From contig JAWWAC010000003.1 of assembly GCA_033721915.1 (NCBI GenBank), forward strand, positions 65,634-129,633: a stretch of 64,000 nt of DNA, in the 5' to 3' direction. The first letter of the stretch is position 1; each line of letters starts with the position of its first letter. Origin of the DNA: REBR01 sp033721915 (lineage in GTDB: Bacteria; Pseudomonadota; Gammaproteobacteria; Pseudomonadales; Oleiphilaceae). A program made the position numbers and the translations under genes. The notes below the pieces were generated by a model that was not told the DNA's origin, ran no database searches, and saw only the letters and a list, made by a program, of their open reading frames with translations. Shown here piece by piece: positions 14,863-23,697 of the stretch.

Positions 14863-16008
14863 TCAGTGGATGGGATCCAGTGTGGGCAGCATCAGGCTGT
14901 CGGAACCCACCTCGATGGGGCCCTCCCTGCCGGGGACGGTAAAGGGGTGGGGGTGCTCCCCTTCCGGTTTCTCGCTGCTCAGGGGGCTGTCCAGGTTCAG
15001 CGCCGAGGCGGCCTGACGGTAGAGGTCCGGACGGAACAGGCCCTGTGGCAGTGCGCCGCTGTGCTCGCCGGGAATCTGGCCGCGCTGGATCATGCGCTCC
15101 AGCAACCAGCGGAACTGGGAAAGCCAGGGGAAGTTGGCGCTCTGTCGGAAGAAGTGCTGCTGGATTCGGGGGTGAAACAGGGCCGCGCCGCCACGGCCCA
15201 GTGGCGCCACCACCTGATCCAGGTAGGGAGGCAGTGACAGGCAGTCCAGCAGGGCCGGCCGGTTGACGGGGTTGTCCAGCCAGCGTCCCGCCTGGATCAG
15301 TGCCATCAGCAGCTTCTGGTGGACCTGGGGGTTGGCCTCGACCCAGTCGCTGCTCATGCCCAGCACCTTCTCAGGGGCGTTCTGCCAGATCTGGTGGCCC
15401 GTCACCAGCAGGTGGCCGGTGCCCTCCAGCTCCGCCAGTGAGTTCCAGGGCTCTCCGACACAGGCCATATCAATCTCGCCCCGGCTCAGTGCCCCGGTCA
15501 TGCGGTGAGGGGGCACGGTGATCACCTGCAGGCTCTGTCCGGGTCGCAGTCCGGCGGTTTCCAGCCAGTCCATCAGCTGCAGGTAATGGCTGGACCAGGC
15601 GTAGACAATACCCACCCGCAGTGGCTCGCGGGCAGCCGCGGTGCACAACGCCAGCGCCTTTGCCGCCATGGCCGGGCGGGACAGGTCGTGTCCGGTGGAC
15701 AGCAGCTGGTCGTGCAGTGCCCGGCTGACGGTAATGCCATTGCCGTTGCGGGAGAGCACCATGGCACAGGTCAGGGGCACCGGTGGGGCCCCCAGCCCCA
15801 TGGAGGCGGCCAGTGTCATGGGGGAGAGCATCTGGGCCCCCTGCAGAGCACCCACGCTGAGTTTGTCCCTCAGGCTGGCCCAGGACACTTCCCGGTGCAG
15901 CCGTACCTGCAGCCCCTGTTCCCGGAACAGTCCCAGCTCACGGGCCACAATCAATGGTGCGGCATCCAGCAGGGGCATGTAGCCCAGATGCAGGGGGTGG
16001 TCGCTCAT
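14863..16008 (-). CDS. nasS: NasS nitrate/nitrite sensor (cytoplasmic NrtA-like)
   Basis: A 381-residue member of the NrtA/CmpA solute-binding family with no signal peptide (MSDHPLHLGYMPLLDAAPLI), so it should stay in the cytoplasm. In known NasTS systems, NasS binds NasT without nitrate and releases it when nitrate or nitrite binds. Family motifs present include GALQGAQMLSPMTLAASMGLG, CMVLSRNGNG-like sequence and ACVGEPWNSLAELEGTGHLL. The start overlaps the nasT stop by 4 bp (ATGA), indicating translational coupling and likely near-equal production, which suits a sensor-partner pair. Confidence 0.93.
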   Translation of the reverse strand: MSDHPLHLGYMPLLDAAPLIVARELGLFREQGLQVRLHREVSWASLRDKLSVGALQGAQMLSPMTLAASMGLGAPPVPLTCAMVLSRNGNGITVSRALHDQLLSTGHDLSRPAMAAKALALCTAAAREPLRVGIVYAWSSHYLQLMDWLETAGLRPGQSLQVITVPPHRMTGALSRGEIDMACVGEPWNSLAELEGTGHLLVTGHQIWQNAPEKVLGMSSDWVEANPQVHQKLLMALIQAGRWLDNPVNRPALLDCLSLPPYLDQVVAPLGRGGAALFHPRIQQHFFRQSANFPWLSQFRWLLERMIQRGQIPGEHSGALPQGLFRPDLYRQAASALNLDSPLSSEKPEGEHPHPFTVPGREGPIEVGSDSLMLPTLDPIH

Positions 16009-16625
16009 GGGGTCTCTCCCGGTTTTCTGTGGCTTTTGCCGGCAAAAATGCCAATCACATCGTCCGCCACCTGCCCCAGCCGCTGGCTGCGGTCCATGGC
16101 CAGTTTGCGCAGTGTGCGGAAGGCCTCTTCCTCGTCGCAGCCCTGGTGTTTCATGATCAGCCCCTTGGCCTGTTCCACCCGCTTGCGCTCGTCCAGTGCG
16201 GTGCGGGTCTCCAGCAGCTCATGGCGCAGTGCCTGGAAAGACTGAAAGCGGGCAATGGCCACATCGATAATGGGCTTGACCCGGTGCTGCTCCAGCCCGT
16301 CCACAATGTAGGCGCTGACACCGGCCCGGACGGCGTCCTGGATGGTGTGGCTGTCACTCTGGCCGCTGGCAAAGAAGACAATGGGGCGGGGCGCGTGCTC
16401 GCTCATGGCGGCCATGGTGTCCAGTGTGTCCCGGTCCGGCGAGTCCATATCGATAATCACCAGGTCCGGCTCCTGCTTGGCCACCGCCGCCACCAGCCCC
16501 AGGGTGCTGTCCCGCTGGCAGATCACGTTGTAGCCCTGGGATTCCAGGGCATCGCGCACCAGACGGGCCCGGTCGGGCTCGTTGTCCACCAGCATCACGC
16601 GCACGTTTTCGGGGGTTGTGGCCAT
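16005..16625 (-). CDS. nasT: NasT ANTAR-domain RNA-binding antiterminator
   Basis: A 206-residue response-regulator-like protein. The receiver domain occupies about residues 1-125, with Asp residues in VMLVDNEPD and LVIIDMDSPD. The C-terminal ANTAR domain (about 145-205) has KRVEQAKGLIMKHQGCDEEEAFRTLRKLAM, the hallmark pattern of this RNA-binding fold (cited here as positions about 149-178). Family knowledge: NasT binds leader hairpins and stops a terminator forming, and NasS inhibits it when nitrate is absent. The ATG at 16625 (MATTPENVRV) starts the receiver strand; the upstream extension is unlikely. Its predicted targets are the three leaders in this locus. Confidence 0.94.
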   Translation of the reverse strand: MATTPENVRVMLVDNEPDRARLVRDALESQGYNVICQRDSTLGLVAAVAKQEPDLVIIDMDSPDRDTLDTMAAMSEHAPRPIVFFASGQSDSHTIQDAVRAGVSAYIVDGLEQHRVKPIIDVAIARFQSFQALRHELLETRTALDERKRVEQAKGLIMKHQGCDEEEAFRTLRKLAMDRSQRLGQVADDVIGIFAGKSHRKPGETP

Positions 16626-16961
16626 GGCATTCTCTGGGTTGGGGTGGTCTTCTCTGGTCCTTACGGCGCTCACCGGCTGTGGGCCCCGGTATCCCTGTCT
16701 GCGGTTTTCCCACCGGTTCTTGCCGCATTGTGGCTAAGGAGGGTTAAGCAAATGACGGGCCATTTCAGTGCACAGTCCCTCCCGTGTTGGGCTGGGTGGG
16801 TATCCGACGCCGTGCGGTCCGGGGTAAGGGGCGCTTGACTGCACCCGGATGGAGCGGCCTGCACTGTTATGACGCCGTCACTGGGGGTGTAACAGCCCCT
16901 TGTTACCGGAACCGGTCATCAAAAGCGGGCTACAGGGCCTTAAAAGGCGCCTGGTAGTGGG
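16626..16961. other. Non-coding region between nasT and the nasA promoter
   Basis: About 335 bp between the divergent genes. It must hold the nasT promoter, but no clear sigma-70 or sigma-54 element for nasT could be picked out by eye. TGCAC half-sites occur near 16765, 16838 and 16860, and there is a 12-bp inverted repeat ACCGGAACCGGT at 16905-16916. These are upstream of the nasA sigma-54 element, where an enhancer-binding activator would sit. No convincing coding sequence was seen. Confidence 0.5.
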
Positions 16962-16977
16962 TGGCACCCGGTTTGCA
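16962..16977 (+). promoter_or_regulatory. Sigma-54 promoter of nasA
   Basis: The sequence TGGCACCCGGTTTGCA matches both halves of the -24/-12 consensus (TGGCAC and TTGCA) at exact spacing. The predicted start is near 16988. It is the best of the three sigma-54 matches in the locus. Confidence 0.92.
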
Positions 16978-16987
16978 TTCTTTATTG

Positions 16988-17126
16988 GCAGAATACAGAC
17001 AGGACCATTGGCACAAGCCACTGGCCAGGCAACGAAGCCCGAGCACTGAAGCGTCCCCAATGGCCGCTCCAGTGCCCGGGCTTTTTTCTTGGCACAGAAT
17101 CCAGGCGAACCACACAGGACCGGCCC
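16988..17126 (+). promoter_or_regulatory. Predicted antitermination leader of nasA
   Basis: About 139 nt before nasA. It holds a hairpin CCAUUGG-CACAAG-CCACUGG (17016 region to about 17043 upstream edge, one mismatch, six-nucleotide loop). A long terminator stem with U-tract follows, 39 nt before the ATG. It has the same plan as the nasF and nasC leaders but on the opposite strand. Confidence 0.7.
17036..17087 (+). terminator. Leader intrinsic terminator before nasA
   Basis: AGCCCG-A-GCACTG (17036-17048) pairs with CAGTGC-C-CGGGCT (17070-17082), followed by six T. The 21-nt apical region can fold further. Its position in the leader makes it an attenuator of nasA. Confidence 0.88.
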
Positions 17127-19808
17127 ATGAGTGAAACAGCAACCACCTGCCCCTACTGCGGTGTCGGCTGCGGCGTACTGGCCGCCGCCGGGGGTGAGGG
17201 GCTTTCACCGGTGCGGGGCGATCCGGACCATCCGGCCAATGCCGGGCGACTCTGCGTCAAGGGCTCCAGCCTGCATGAGACACTGGGCGCCCGAGGGCGT
17301 CTGCTCTCGCCCCGAGTGGCGGGGCAGCGGGTGGGCTGGGAGGAGGCCATCCAGGCGGTGGCCCGGGGGCTTGAGGCCACACAGGCCCGTCATGGCCGTG
17401 AAAGTGTCGGTTTCTACCTCTCCGGCCAGTTGCTGACGGAGGACTATTATGTGGCCAACAAGCTGGCCAAGGGCTTTCTTGGCACCCCGCACCTGGACAC
17501 CAATTCCCGGCTGTGCATGTCCTCGGCGGTGGCCGGCTACAAGCGGGCTTTCGGGGCGGACGCGGTGCCGGGCTGTTATGAAGACATTGATCACGCGGAT
17601 CTGCTGGTGATCGCCGGGGCCAACCCGGCCTGGAACCACCCGATCCTCTACCAGCGCATGAAGCGCGCCCGTGACAGTGACCCTGGGCGGCGTGTGGTGG
17701 TGCTGGATCCACGGCGCAATGCTTCCTGCGAACTGGCGGATCTGCATCTGCCACTGCGCCCGGGCAGCGATGCCATTCTCTGGAATGGCCTGTTGGTGGA
17801 TCTGGCCCGGCGGGAGGGGCTGGATGAAGACTATATCCGGGCCCATTGCAGTGGCTTTGATCAGGCGCTGGCGGCGGCCAGGACTTCCGCACCGGACACC
17901 GCCGCTGTGGCCCGTGACTGTGGTCTGGATGAGTCGGATGTGCGGCGGTTCTATGACTGGTTCCGTGAGACCCCGCGCACCCTGAGTTTCTACTCACAGG
18001 GTATCAACCAGTCCAGCAGCGGCACCGACAAGTGCAATGCCATCATCAACTGCCATCTGGCCACGGGCCGGGTGGGACGCCCCGGAGCCAGTCCCTTCTC
18101 CATCACCGGCCAGCCCAACGCCATGGGGGGGCGTGAGGTGGGAGGGCTGGCCAACCAGCTGGCCGCCCACCGGGACTACGACAGCCCCGGGGCCGTGGCG
18201 GAGCTGCAGGCGTTCTGGCGGGCCCCGGCCATGGCCAGCGGGCCCGGCTACAAGGCGGTGGACCTGTTCGAGGCGGTGTACCGGGGTGAGATCCGGGCCC
18301 TGTGGATCATGGCCACCAACCCGCTGGTGTCCATGCCTGACGCCAACCGGGTGCGTGAGGCCCTGCGACGCTGCCCGCTGGTGATTGTCTCCGACTGTGT
18401 GGAGGATACGGACACACTGGCGCTGGCGGACATCGTGCTGCCCGCCGCCGGCTGGAGCGAGAAAGACGGCACCGTGACCAATTCCGAGCGTTGCATCTCC
18501 CGTCAGAGGGCATTGCTGCCCGCCACCGGAGAGGCCCGCCCGGACTGGTGGATTGTCAGCCGGGTGGCCCGTGCCATGGGCCACAAAGCGGGCTTTGACT
18601 ACAAAGGCCCGGCGGCCATTTTCCGGGAGCATGCGGCCCTGTCCGCCCACAACAATCACGGCCAGCGGGTGTTCGATATCGGCGCACTGGCCACACTCAC
18701 GGATGAGCAGTACCAGCAGCTGGGTCCGGTGCAATGGCCACTGCCCGCCGGTGGCGGTGGCATTGGCCGCCAGAGGCTGTTCGGCGACGGGCGCTTTGTC
18801 ACAGGGGATGGCCGCGGCAGGCTGCTGCCTGTGCAACCCCGAGGGCCGCAGCAGTCACTCAGCCTGGATTACCCGCTGCGACTGAATTCCGGCCGGCTGC
18901 GGGACCAGTGGCATACCATGACCCGCACCGGTCGCGCCCCCCGGTTGCTGCAACACCGCAGCGAACCCTTTATTGCCATTCACCCGCAGGACCTGGAGCG
19001 GTTGGAGCTCTCCGACGGGACGCTGGCCTGGGCCCACAATGGGCGTGGTCGTTTTCTCGGGCGCCTGACAGCGACGGAGGATCAGCGTGTGGGGGAGCTG
19101 TTTGTACCCATTCACTGGAACGACCAGTTCTCCGCCGAGGCGGTGGTCAGCCGATTGATGGCACCGGTGACCGACCCCCACTCCGGCCAGCCCGAGAGCA
19201 AGCAGGGGGCGGTCGCACTGAGTCCCTTCCGGGCCCGCTGGCAGGCCCGTTTGCTGTGCCGGTCGGAACCCGCCGGGGCGTGGAAGCCCGATTACTGGAC
19301 CCGTGTGCCACTGAATCATTGCCACAGCTGGCATCTGGCCGGTGAGCAGCCAGTGACGGGAGAGGACTGGGCGGCACTGGCAGCGGACTGGCTGGGCCGC
19401 GCCCCTGAGATCAGCCTGGCGGACCCCCCCTGCGGCCGTTACCGTGGCGCCTGGCTCAAGGGGGGACGGCTTGAGGCGGTGCTGCTGGTGGAGGCGGACA
19501 ACCGGTTTCCGGATTTGGCCTGGCTGGACGGGCGCTTCGCCGAGTCCGGTCTGGAGGCGGCGGACCGACGACAGATTCTGGCCGGCCGTGCGGCGGGAAT
19601 GGCGGATACCGGTCCTGTTGTCTGTTCCTGTTTCCAGGTGGGGGAGACGACCATCCGGGAGGCGGTGGCCAGAGGCTGTGACTCCGTGTCCGCACTGGGT
19701 GAGACCCTGCAGTGCGGCACCAACTGCGGCTCCTGTATCCCCGAGCTCAAGGCGCTGGTCAGTGACGCTTCAAAGGCGGGGACCGGCGGCGAGGCACACT
19801 CCGTGTGA
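17127..19808 (+). CDS. nasA: Assimilatory nitrate reductase catalytic subunit (molybdopterin, with C-terminal BFD-like domain)
   Basis: An 893-residue cytoplasmic enzyme reducing nitrate to nitrite. The N-terminal 4Fe-4S ligands are Cys8, Cys11, Cys15 and Cys43 (CPYCGVGCG and LCVKG). The molybdopterin domains follow (GRVGRPGASPFSITGQPNAM, ANPAWNHP and ATNPLVSMPD are typical of the Nas/Nap group). A molybdopterin-dinucleotide-binding domain lies around 610-730. The C-terminal domain holds CSCFQVGE, LQCGTNCGSC (about 832-870), a BFD-like 2Fe-2S module seen in NasA proteins that accept electrons from a NasC flavoprotein. It is a single-gene unit behind a sigma-54 promoter and a leader terminator, divergent from nasTS. 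Confidence 0.97.
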   Translation: MSETATTCPYCGVGCGVLAAAGGEGLSPVRGDPDHPANAGRLCVKGSSLHETLGARGRLLSPRVAGQRVGWEEAIQAVARGLEATQARHGRESVGFYLSGQLLTEDYYVANKLAKGFLGTPHLDTNSRLCMSSAVAGYKRAFGADAVPGCYEDIDHADLLVIAGANPAWNHPILYQRMKRARDSDPGRRVVVLDPRRNASCELADLHLPLRPGSDAILWNGLLVDLARREGLDEDYIRAHCSGFDQALAAARTSAPDTAAVARDCGLDESDVRRFYDWFRETPRTLSFYSQGINQSSSGTDKCNAIINCHLATGRVGRPGASPFSITGQPNAMGGREVGGLANQLAAHRDYDSPGAVAELQAFWRAPAMASGPGYKAVDLFEAVYRGEIRALWIMATNPLVSMPDANRVREALRRCPLVIVSDCVEDTDTLALADIVLPAAGWSEKDGTVTNSERCISRQRALLPATGEARPDWWIVSRVARAMGHKAGFDYKGPAAIFREHAALSAHNNHGQRVFDIGALATLTDEQYQQLGPVQWPLPAGGGGIGRQRLFGDGRFVTGDGRGRLLPVQPRGPQQSLSLDYPLRLNSGRLRDQWHTMTRTGRAPRLLQHRSEPFIAIHPQDLERLELSDGTLAWAHNGRGRFLGRLTATEDQRVGELFVPIHWNDQFSAEAVVSRLMAPVTDPHSGQPESKQGAVALSPFRARWQARLLCRSEPAGAWKPDYWTRVPLNHCHSWHLAGEQPVTGEDWAALAADWLGRAPEISLADPPCGRYRGAWLKGGRLEAVLLVEADNRFPDLAWLDGRFAESGLEAADRRQILAGRAAGMADTGPVVCSCFQVGETTIREAVARGCDSVSALGETLQCGTNCGSCIPELKALVSDASKAGTGGEAHSV

Positions 19809-19842
19809 GATTCGGGAGGGGTGAGGCCGGGCCCGGCGGTTC

Positions 19843-20532
19843 TCAGGCGTCTTCATGCCACAGCAGCGAGGGGGGCACGCGAAAGCGCAGCCCCCGTGAG
19901 CGACCGGTGCCCTCCACGGTGCAGCTTTTGCGGTTGACCCGCAGCACGGTGCCGCTGCGCAACGCCGGTGGCTGGCCGAAAACCACAGGGTCACCCGGTG
20001 CGAACTGTGCCAGGCACTGGCGGGGCTCCGGCAGCCGGTGGGGCTGGGGGTTGATGGGCAACCGGCGCATCCTGGCGGTCTCAAACAGGGCATCACGCAG
20101 CCGGTCGGCGGCGCCGCAATGATGCAGGTCGTCCAGCAGGCGGTAAAAATGGCGGGTATGCACCTGGCCACGGCGGCGTGGGCGGGTCAGGCTTTGCTGC
20201 AGGTGGGCGAATTCATGGCAGCAGGTGTGGGCCAGCAGGTTGAGCATGGACAGCTCACCCTGCCAGTAGCCCCGGTGGCGGATCTCACGGGCCGAGAGCC
20301 AGCCGGCGCACTGGGCCGGGTCCGCCTTGTCCGCCACCATCAGGGTGCCATAGACAATCTCATGCTGCTGGCCCTCTGGCCGGTGGCGGTGATAGGTAGC
20401 CCGCCCCCGGCCGGGGCGACACTCAAGGCGGTGCATTTGCACCCCCGGCGGGCAGCGCCAGGCCGGCCACAGCACCGACTCGGTGACCTCGCCCATCAGT
20501 TGCGCCAGGTCCCTGGCCTGTTGCCTGTCCAT
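19843..20532 (-). CDS. Zincin-like protein with HExxH motif (SprT-like architecture)
   Basis: A 229-residue protein of unknown function. The segment LLAHTCCHEFAHLQQ (about residues 98-112) carries HEFAH, a metalloprotease HExxH motif. A downstream VHTRHFYRLLDDLH offers a third His, reminiscent of SprT/Wss1 proteins. The C-terminal part (FAPGDPVVFGQPPALRSGTVLRVNRK) looks like a small beta-rich, SH3-like segment. The ATG at 20532 (MDRQQARDLAQLM) is preferred over upstream in-frame starts overlapping the next gene. It lies 19 bp downstream of the DUF4136 lipoprotein and is probably co-transcribed. Peptidase activity is an inference from the motif alone. Confidence 0.72.
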   Translation of the reverse strand: MDRQQARDLAQLMGEVTESVLWPAWRCPPGVQMHRLECRPGRGRATYHRHRPEGQQHEIVYGTLMVADKADPAQCAGWLSAREIRHRGYWQGELSMLNLLAHTCCHEFAHLQQSLTRPRRRGQVHTRHFYRLLDDLHHCGAADRLRDALFETARMRRLPINPQPHRLPEPRQCLAQFAPGDPVVFGQPPALRSGTVLRVNRKSCTVEGTGRSRGLRFRVPPSLLWHEDA

Positions 20533-20551
20533 TCTCACGGAGCCTGTGGGT

Positions 20552-21127
20552 TTAACGGGGCGGGTAGCGCTTGAACATTTCACTGACCAGACGGTCGATC
20601 AGGCGGCGCCGCTCCTCCGGGGACATCTGCTCATTGAGGTTCTTCTGTCCGGTGGCGCGCCATACCGCCTGGCGGTTCTCCCGGTTGACCAGCTCCACAA
20701 TCAGTTTCCCTTCACGGATCTCCCGCGTGGGCTGTTGCGTGGCCACGCCAAAACCAAAGGGGCTGTTGCCAAAGCCAAAACCGAAGGTGGGGCCGGTGCT
20801 TTCCGTGCGCTTGGTGTCCTCGATCCAGTAGCGCACCAGCAGATCCGCTTCCCCGGGGTCCCGGGCCTGGCTCATGCCCACCTGTCCCGTCAGTTCCCGG
20901 TTGAGTGCGGCCTCGATTCGGGCGCTGTCCAGGGATTTGACCGACTCGCCGTCGTCTTCGCCCCTGCTCTTGAGGGTGTAGCTGGTTAACTGGTCGAAGC
21001 CGGCATCGGCGTCGTGGTCCGTCACCACATAGGTGGCACAGCCGCTGAGCAGAAACAGGGCCATGACCAGCAGCGTGGCGGAACGGACCGCCGTGATGGC
21101 CGGATTGCGCAATACTGGAGTGCTCAT
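20552..21127 (-). CDS. DUF4136-type lipoprotein
   Basis: A 191-residue predicted outer-membrane or periplasmic lipoprotein. Its signal sequence ends in the lipobox LLSGC near residue 30. The mature protein has LTSYTLKS, VKSLDSARIEAALNRELT and LVRYWIED, then a Gly/Phe-rich stretch (GFGFGNSPFGFG), which fits the DUF4136 pattern. It ends IDRLVSEMFKRYPPR, again typical. Function is unknown in the family. The ATG at 21127 begins the signal peptide. Confidence 0.85.
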   Translation of the reverse strand: MSTPVLRNPAITAVRSATLLVMALFLLSGCATYVVTDHDADAGFDQLTSYTLKSRGEDDGESVKSLDSARIEAALNRELTGQVGMSQARDPGEADLLVRYWIEDTKRTESTGPTFGFGFGNSPFGFGVATQQPTREIREGKLIVELVNRENRQAVWRATGQKNLNEQMSPEERRRLIDRLVSEMFKRYPPR

Positions 21128-21250
21128 GGTGCATGCCTCGACTGAATAATCAGGGGATCTCATCCTTTTACGTTCCAATACTACCCTGAAGATGCAGGGG
21201 TTGGGCAAAGGTTACACCATGGCAATCCGTTGCGGTAACCGGGGCGCCGA

Positions 21251-22822
21251 TCAGCGCTCCCGGAAGCGGTCCACCAGTGAGTACAGCTCTTCCGCCATGC
21301 TCTCCAGGGCGGCACTGCCTTCCACGCCGGATTCGGCGTTGTTGCTGCTGGCATCCGCCAGCTCCGCGATGCGGGTGATCTGCTGGTTGATCTGCTCCGC
21401 CACCTGGTTCTGCTCTTCCACCGCGGAGGACATCTGCAGCGCTTGTGATGCGATGGTATCCACACTCTCCACCACCTGGGTGAGCTGGTTCTCGGTGCCC
21501 CGGACCGAGCTGAGGCCCTCGTCGGCATGGCTGCGACTGGTTTCCGTGGCGCTGAGCGCCTCTTTCACCTGGCTCTGGAAGTTCTGGATAATGTCGTGAA
21601 TCTGCTGGGTGGAGTCCCCGGTGCGGGCGGCCAGCTTGCGCACCTCGTCCGCCACCACGGCAAAGCCGCGCCCCTGCTCGCCGGCACGGGCCGCCTCGAT
21701 GGCGGCGTTCAGGGCCAGCAGGTTGGTCTGCTCGGCGATATCGGTAATCAGCTGGGTGGCGGCGCCGATCTTGTCCGTGGACTCGCCCAGTCGGGTGATC
21801 ACGGTATTCACCTCACCCACGCTGTCCGCCAGGCGGCTGATGGCCTGTGAGCTTTCCCCGGCCAGCCGGGCAATCTCCCGGGTGGCCTTGTTGGCGGTCT
21901 CCGCCTGCTGGGCGCTGTGGTTGACGCTCTGTGACACCTCGGCGATGGAGGCGGTCATCTCATTGATGGCGGAGGCGGTCTGGTCGGTTTCCGCCTGCTG
22001 CTCGAGAATCTGCTCCTTGCCGGTCTGGTGCTGCATGTGGTTCTTCGCCGCCTGTTCGGTGAGGCGTTGTGCCAGCTGGTCCATGCGGGTGATGGCGGTT
22101 CTCAGTCGGGCCTGTTCACTGAGCAGCAGCATTTCCAGTGGCCGGTGCAGGTGGCTGCGGCCTGAGTAGATGCTGGCACTGAGGCGGTCACTGTAGGCTT
22201 CCGGGCGCAGTGCCAGGCTGCTTTCCACGCCACGGCGGTCTGCCCGGTACTGGAAGCCGAAGCCCAGGAGAAAGCCGGCGCCAGTACCGGCGCTGACCAG
22301 AACGGATCCGCCACCCAGCGCCAGTGGTATCAGCGCACCGGCGGCGGTGATGGCCGCTGGAACGGCACGCTGCAGCAAACCCGGCAGTTCAGCCAGGGGG
22401 CTCAGGGGGCCTTTGCCCTTGCGCATGCGGGCATAGGCGTGCTCCGCCCGCCGGACCCAGTCGGCACGGGGGCGGCTGCGTACGGATTCAAAGCCCACGA
22501 TACGGTCGTTTTCCCGCACCGGGGTGACATAGGCACTGACCCAGTAGAAGCCCCCGTCGCGGCTGCGATTTTTCACCACACCCATCCAGGGCTGACCGGC
22601 CTGGAGTGTGTCCCACATGTGTTTGAACACCGCCTCGGGCATATCCGGGTGGCGGATAATGTTGTGGGGCTGCCCCACCAGTTCCTCACGGGTAAAGCCG
22701 CTGATTTCGGCAAAGGCATCGTTGCAGTCCTGTATGACGCCCCGCTCGTTGGTGGTGGTGATCAGCGGCTTGTGGTCATGGACCTGGTACTCGGTGTTGT
22801 TCACGGGAAGATTGCGGCGCAT
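21251..22822 (-). CDS. Methyl-accepting chemotaxis protein with N-terminal PAS domain (Aer-like)
   Basis: A 523-residue chemoreceptor. The PAS domain (about 8-120) includes GVIQDCNDAFAEISGFTREEL, NIIRHPDMP and YWVSAYVTPVREND, which closely follow the Aer aerotaxis receptor. A central hydrophobic stretch (about 155-195) is probably a membrane anchor. The signalling domain covers about 240-520. Its hairpin tip reads LLALNAAIEAARAGEQGRGF and VVADEVRKLAART, as in all MCPs. There is no periplasmic ligand-binding domain, so it probably senses redox or energy state via the PAS cofactor. No che genes are adjacent. Confidence 0.93.
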   Translation of the reverse strand: MRRNLPVNNTEYQVHDHKPLITTTNERGVIQDCNDAFAEISGFTREELVGQPHNIIRHPDMPEAVFKHMWDTLQAGQPWMGVVKNRSRDGGFYWVSAYVTPVRENDRIVGFESVRSRPRADWVRRAEHAYARMRKGKGPLSPLAELPGLLQRAVPAAITAAGALIPLALGGGSVLVSAGTGAGFLLGFGFQYRADRRGVESSLALRPEAYSDRLSASIYSGRSHLHRPLEMLLLSEQARLRTAITRMDQLAQRLTEQAAKNHMQHQTGKEQILEQQAETDQTASAINEMTASIAEVSQSVNHSAQQAETANKATREIARLAGESSQAISRLADSVGEVNTVITRLGESTDKIGAATQLITDIAEQTNLLALNAAIEAARAGEQGRGFAVVADEVRKLAARTGDSTQQIHDIIQNFQSQVKEALSATETSRSHADEGLSSVRGTENQLTQVVESVDTIASQALQMSSAVEEQNQVAEQINQQITRIAELADASSNNAESGVEGSAALESMAEELYSLVDRFRER

Positions 22823-22983
22823 CAGTGCACTACCTCGACGGACAAAGTCAGTTTTAACGGTTGAATAGGGGTTTTATGACTTGGGTCAGCAAATGCTCAC
22901 TCATCTGTTGAATTTTTTGTGCCAGTTGACATGACTATCGGCCAGATGTGGAAAGATTCAAGGCCCATGACAAATTTTGTCAT

Positions 22984-23697
22984 TCAGCCGCCGCTGTAAG
23001 CCTGCCACAGCAGCCGCAGTGCCAGCAGTGTCAGGGCGATATTGAAAAGCCGGTGAAAGCCGTGATCGCTGATACGCCCCAGCAGAGCCAGTCCCAGGCG
23101 GTTGCCGGCCAGGGTGGCCATTACCATCAGAACCACAAAGCCCAGCCAGTCCATCAGCACAAATCCCAGGCTGCCGAACAGGACGGCCTTGGGAGCATGC
23201 TGCAGTGTCATGGCGGTGGCAAAGGTGGCGACGGTGGCGAATCGTGGCTGTGGGATCTGTTTGATAAAGGCCGCCACCAGCGGCCCTGTGGCCCCCAGAA
23301 AGAGGCTGGCACAACCGGTCAGGGCCGCGGCCAGCGCGATACCCACGGGACCGAACACTGCCCCGGGCAGTGGCGGGCCCCAGCACAGCCAGAGCACAAA
23401 GAGGGCAATGCTCAGCTGCCAGAGTGAATCCGGCACCTGCACCAGAACCAGGCTGCCCAGCCAGGCCCCCAGCAGGGTGCCGGGGGCAAAGGCCAGTATC
23501 ACTCGCCAGTTGATCTGGCGCCAGGTGAGGGTGGCGCGGCTGATATTGGAGCCCAGCTGCACCAGCCCGTGCACCGGGATCAGAGCGGCCGGTGGTATCA
23601 CCAGCGCCATCAACAGCAGCAGTACCAGACCACCACCGGCGCCGAACAGTGAGGTGATCAGTGCGGTGACCGCGGCGGCAGCCATCAGCAGGGTCAC
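22984..23697 (-). CDS. TauE/SafE-family transporter, start uncertain
   Basis: A polytopic inner-membrane protein of at least 237 residues, of the TauE/SafE (sulfite exporter-like) family. Motifs include ITSLFGAGGGLVLLLLMAL and PVHGLVQLGSNISRA in the first half, and the matching second repeat AALTGCASLFLGATGPLV. The first usable canonical start is GTG at 23697, which has no ribosome-binding site. The reading frame stays open upstream to a TGA at 23743-23745. A perfect AGGAGG (23747-23752) lies seven bases before an in-frame CTG at 23739. Starting there adds 14 residues that complete the first helix, so a non-canonical start is likely. The substrate is not evident from neighbours. Confidence 0.83.
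   Translation of the reverse strand: MTLLMAAAAVTALITSLFGAGGGLVLLLLMALVIPPAALIPVHGLVQLGSNISRATLTWRQINWRVILAFAPGTLLGAWLGSLVLVQVPDSLWQLSIALFVLWLCWGPPLPGAVFGPVGIALAAALTGCASLFLGATGPLVAAFIKQIPQPRFATVATFATAMTLQHAPKAVLFGSLGFVLMDWLGFVVLMVMATLAGNRLGLALLGRISDHGFHRLFNIALTLLALRLLWQAYSGG

Noticed and set aside
6703..19808. Respiratory (Nar/Nap) nitrate reduction
   Set aside because: The locus has a soluble BFD-tailed NasA, NirBD and an ABC importer with NasTS. There are no NarGHI, NapAB or membrane quinol-oxidising subunits, so assimilation is the correct reading.
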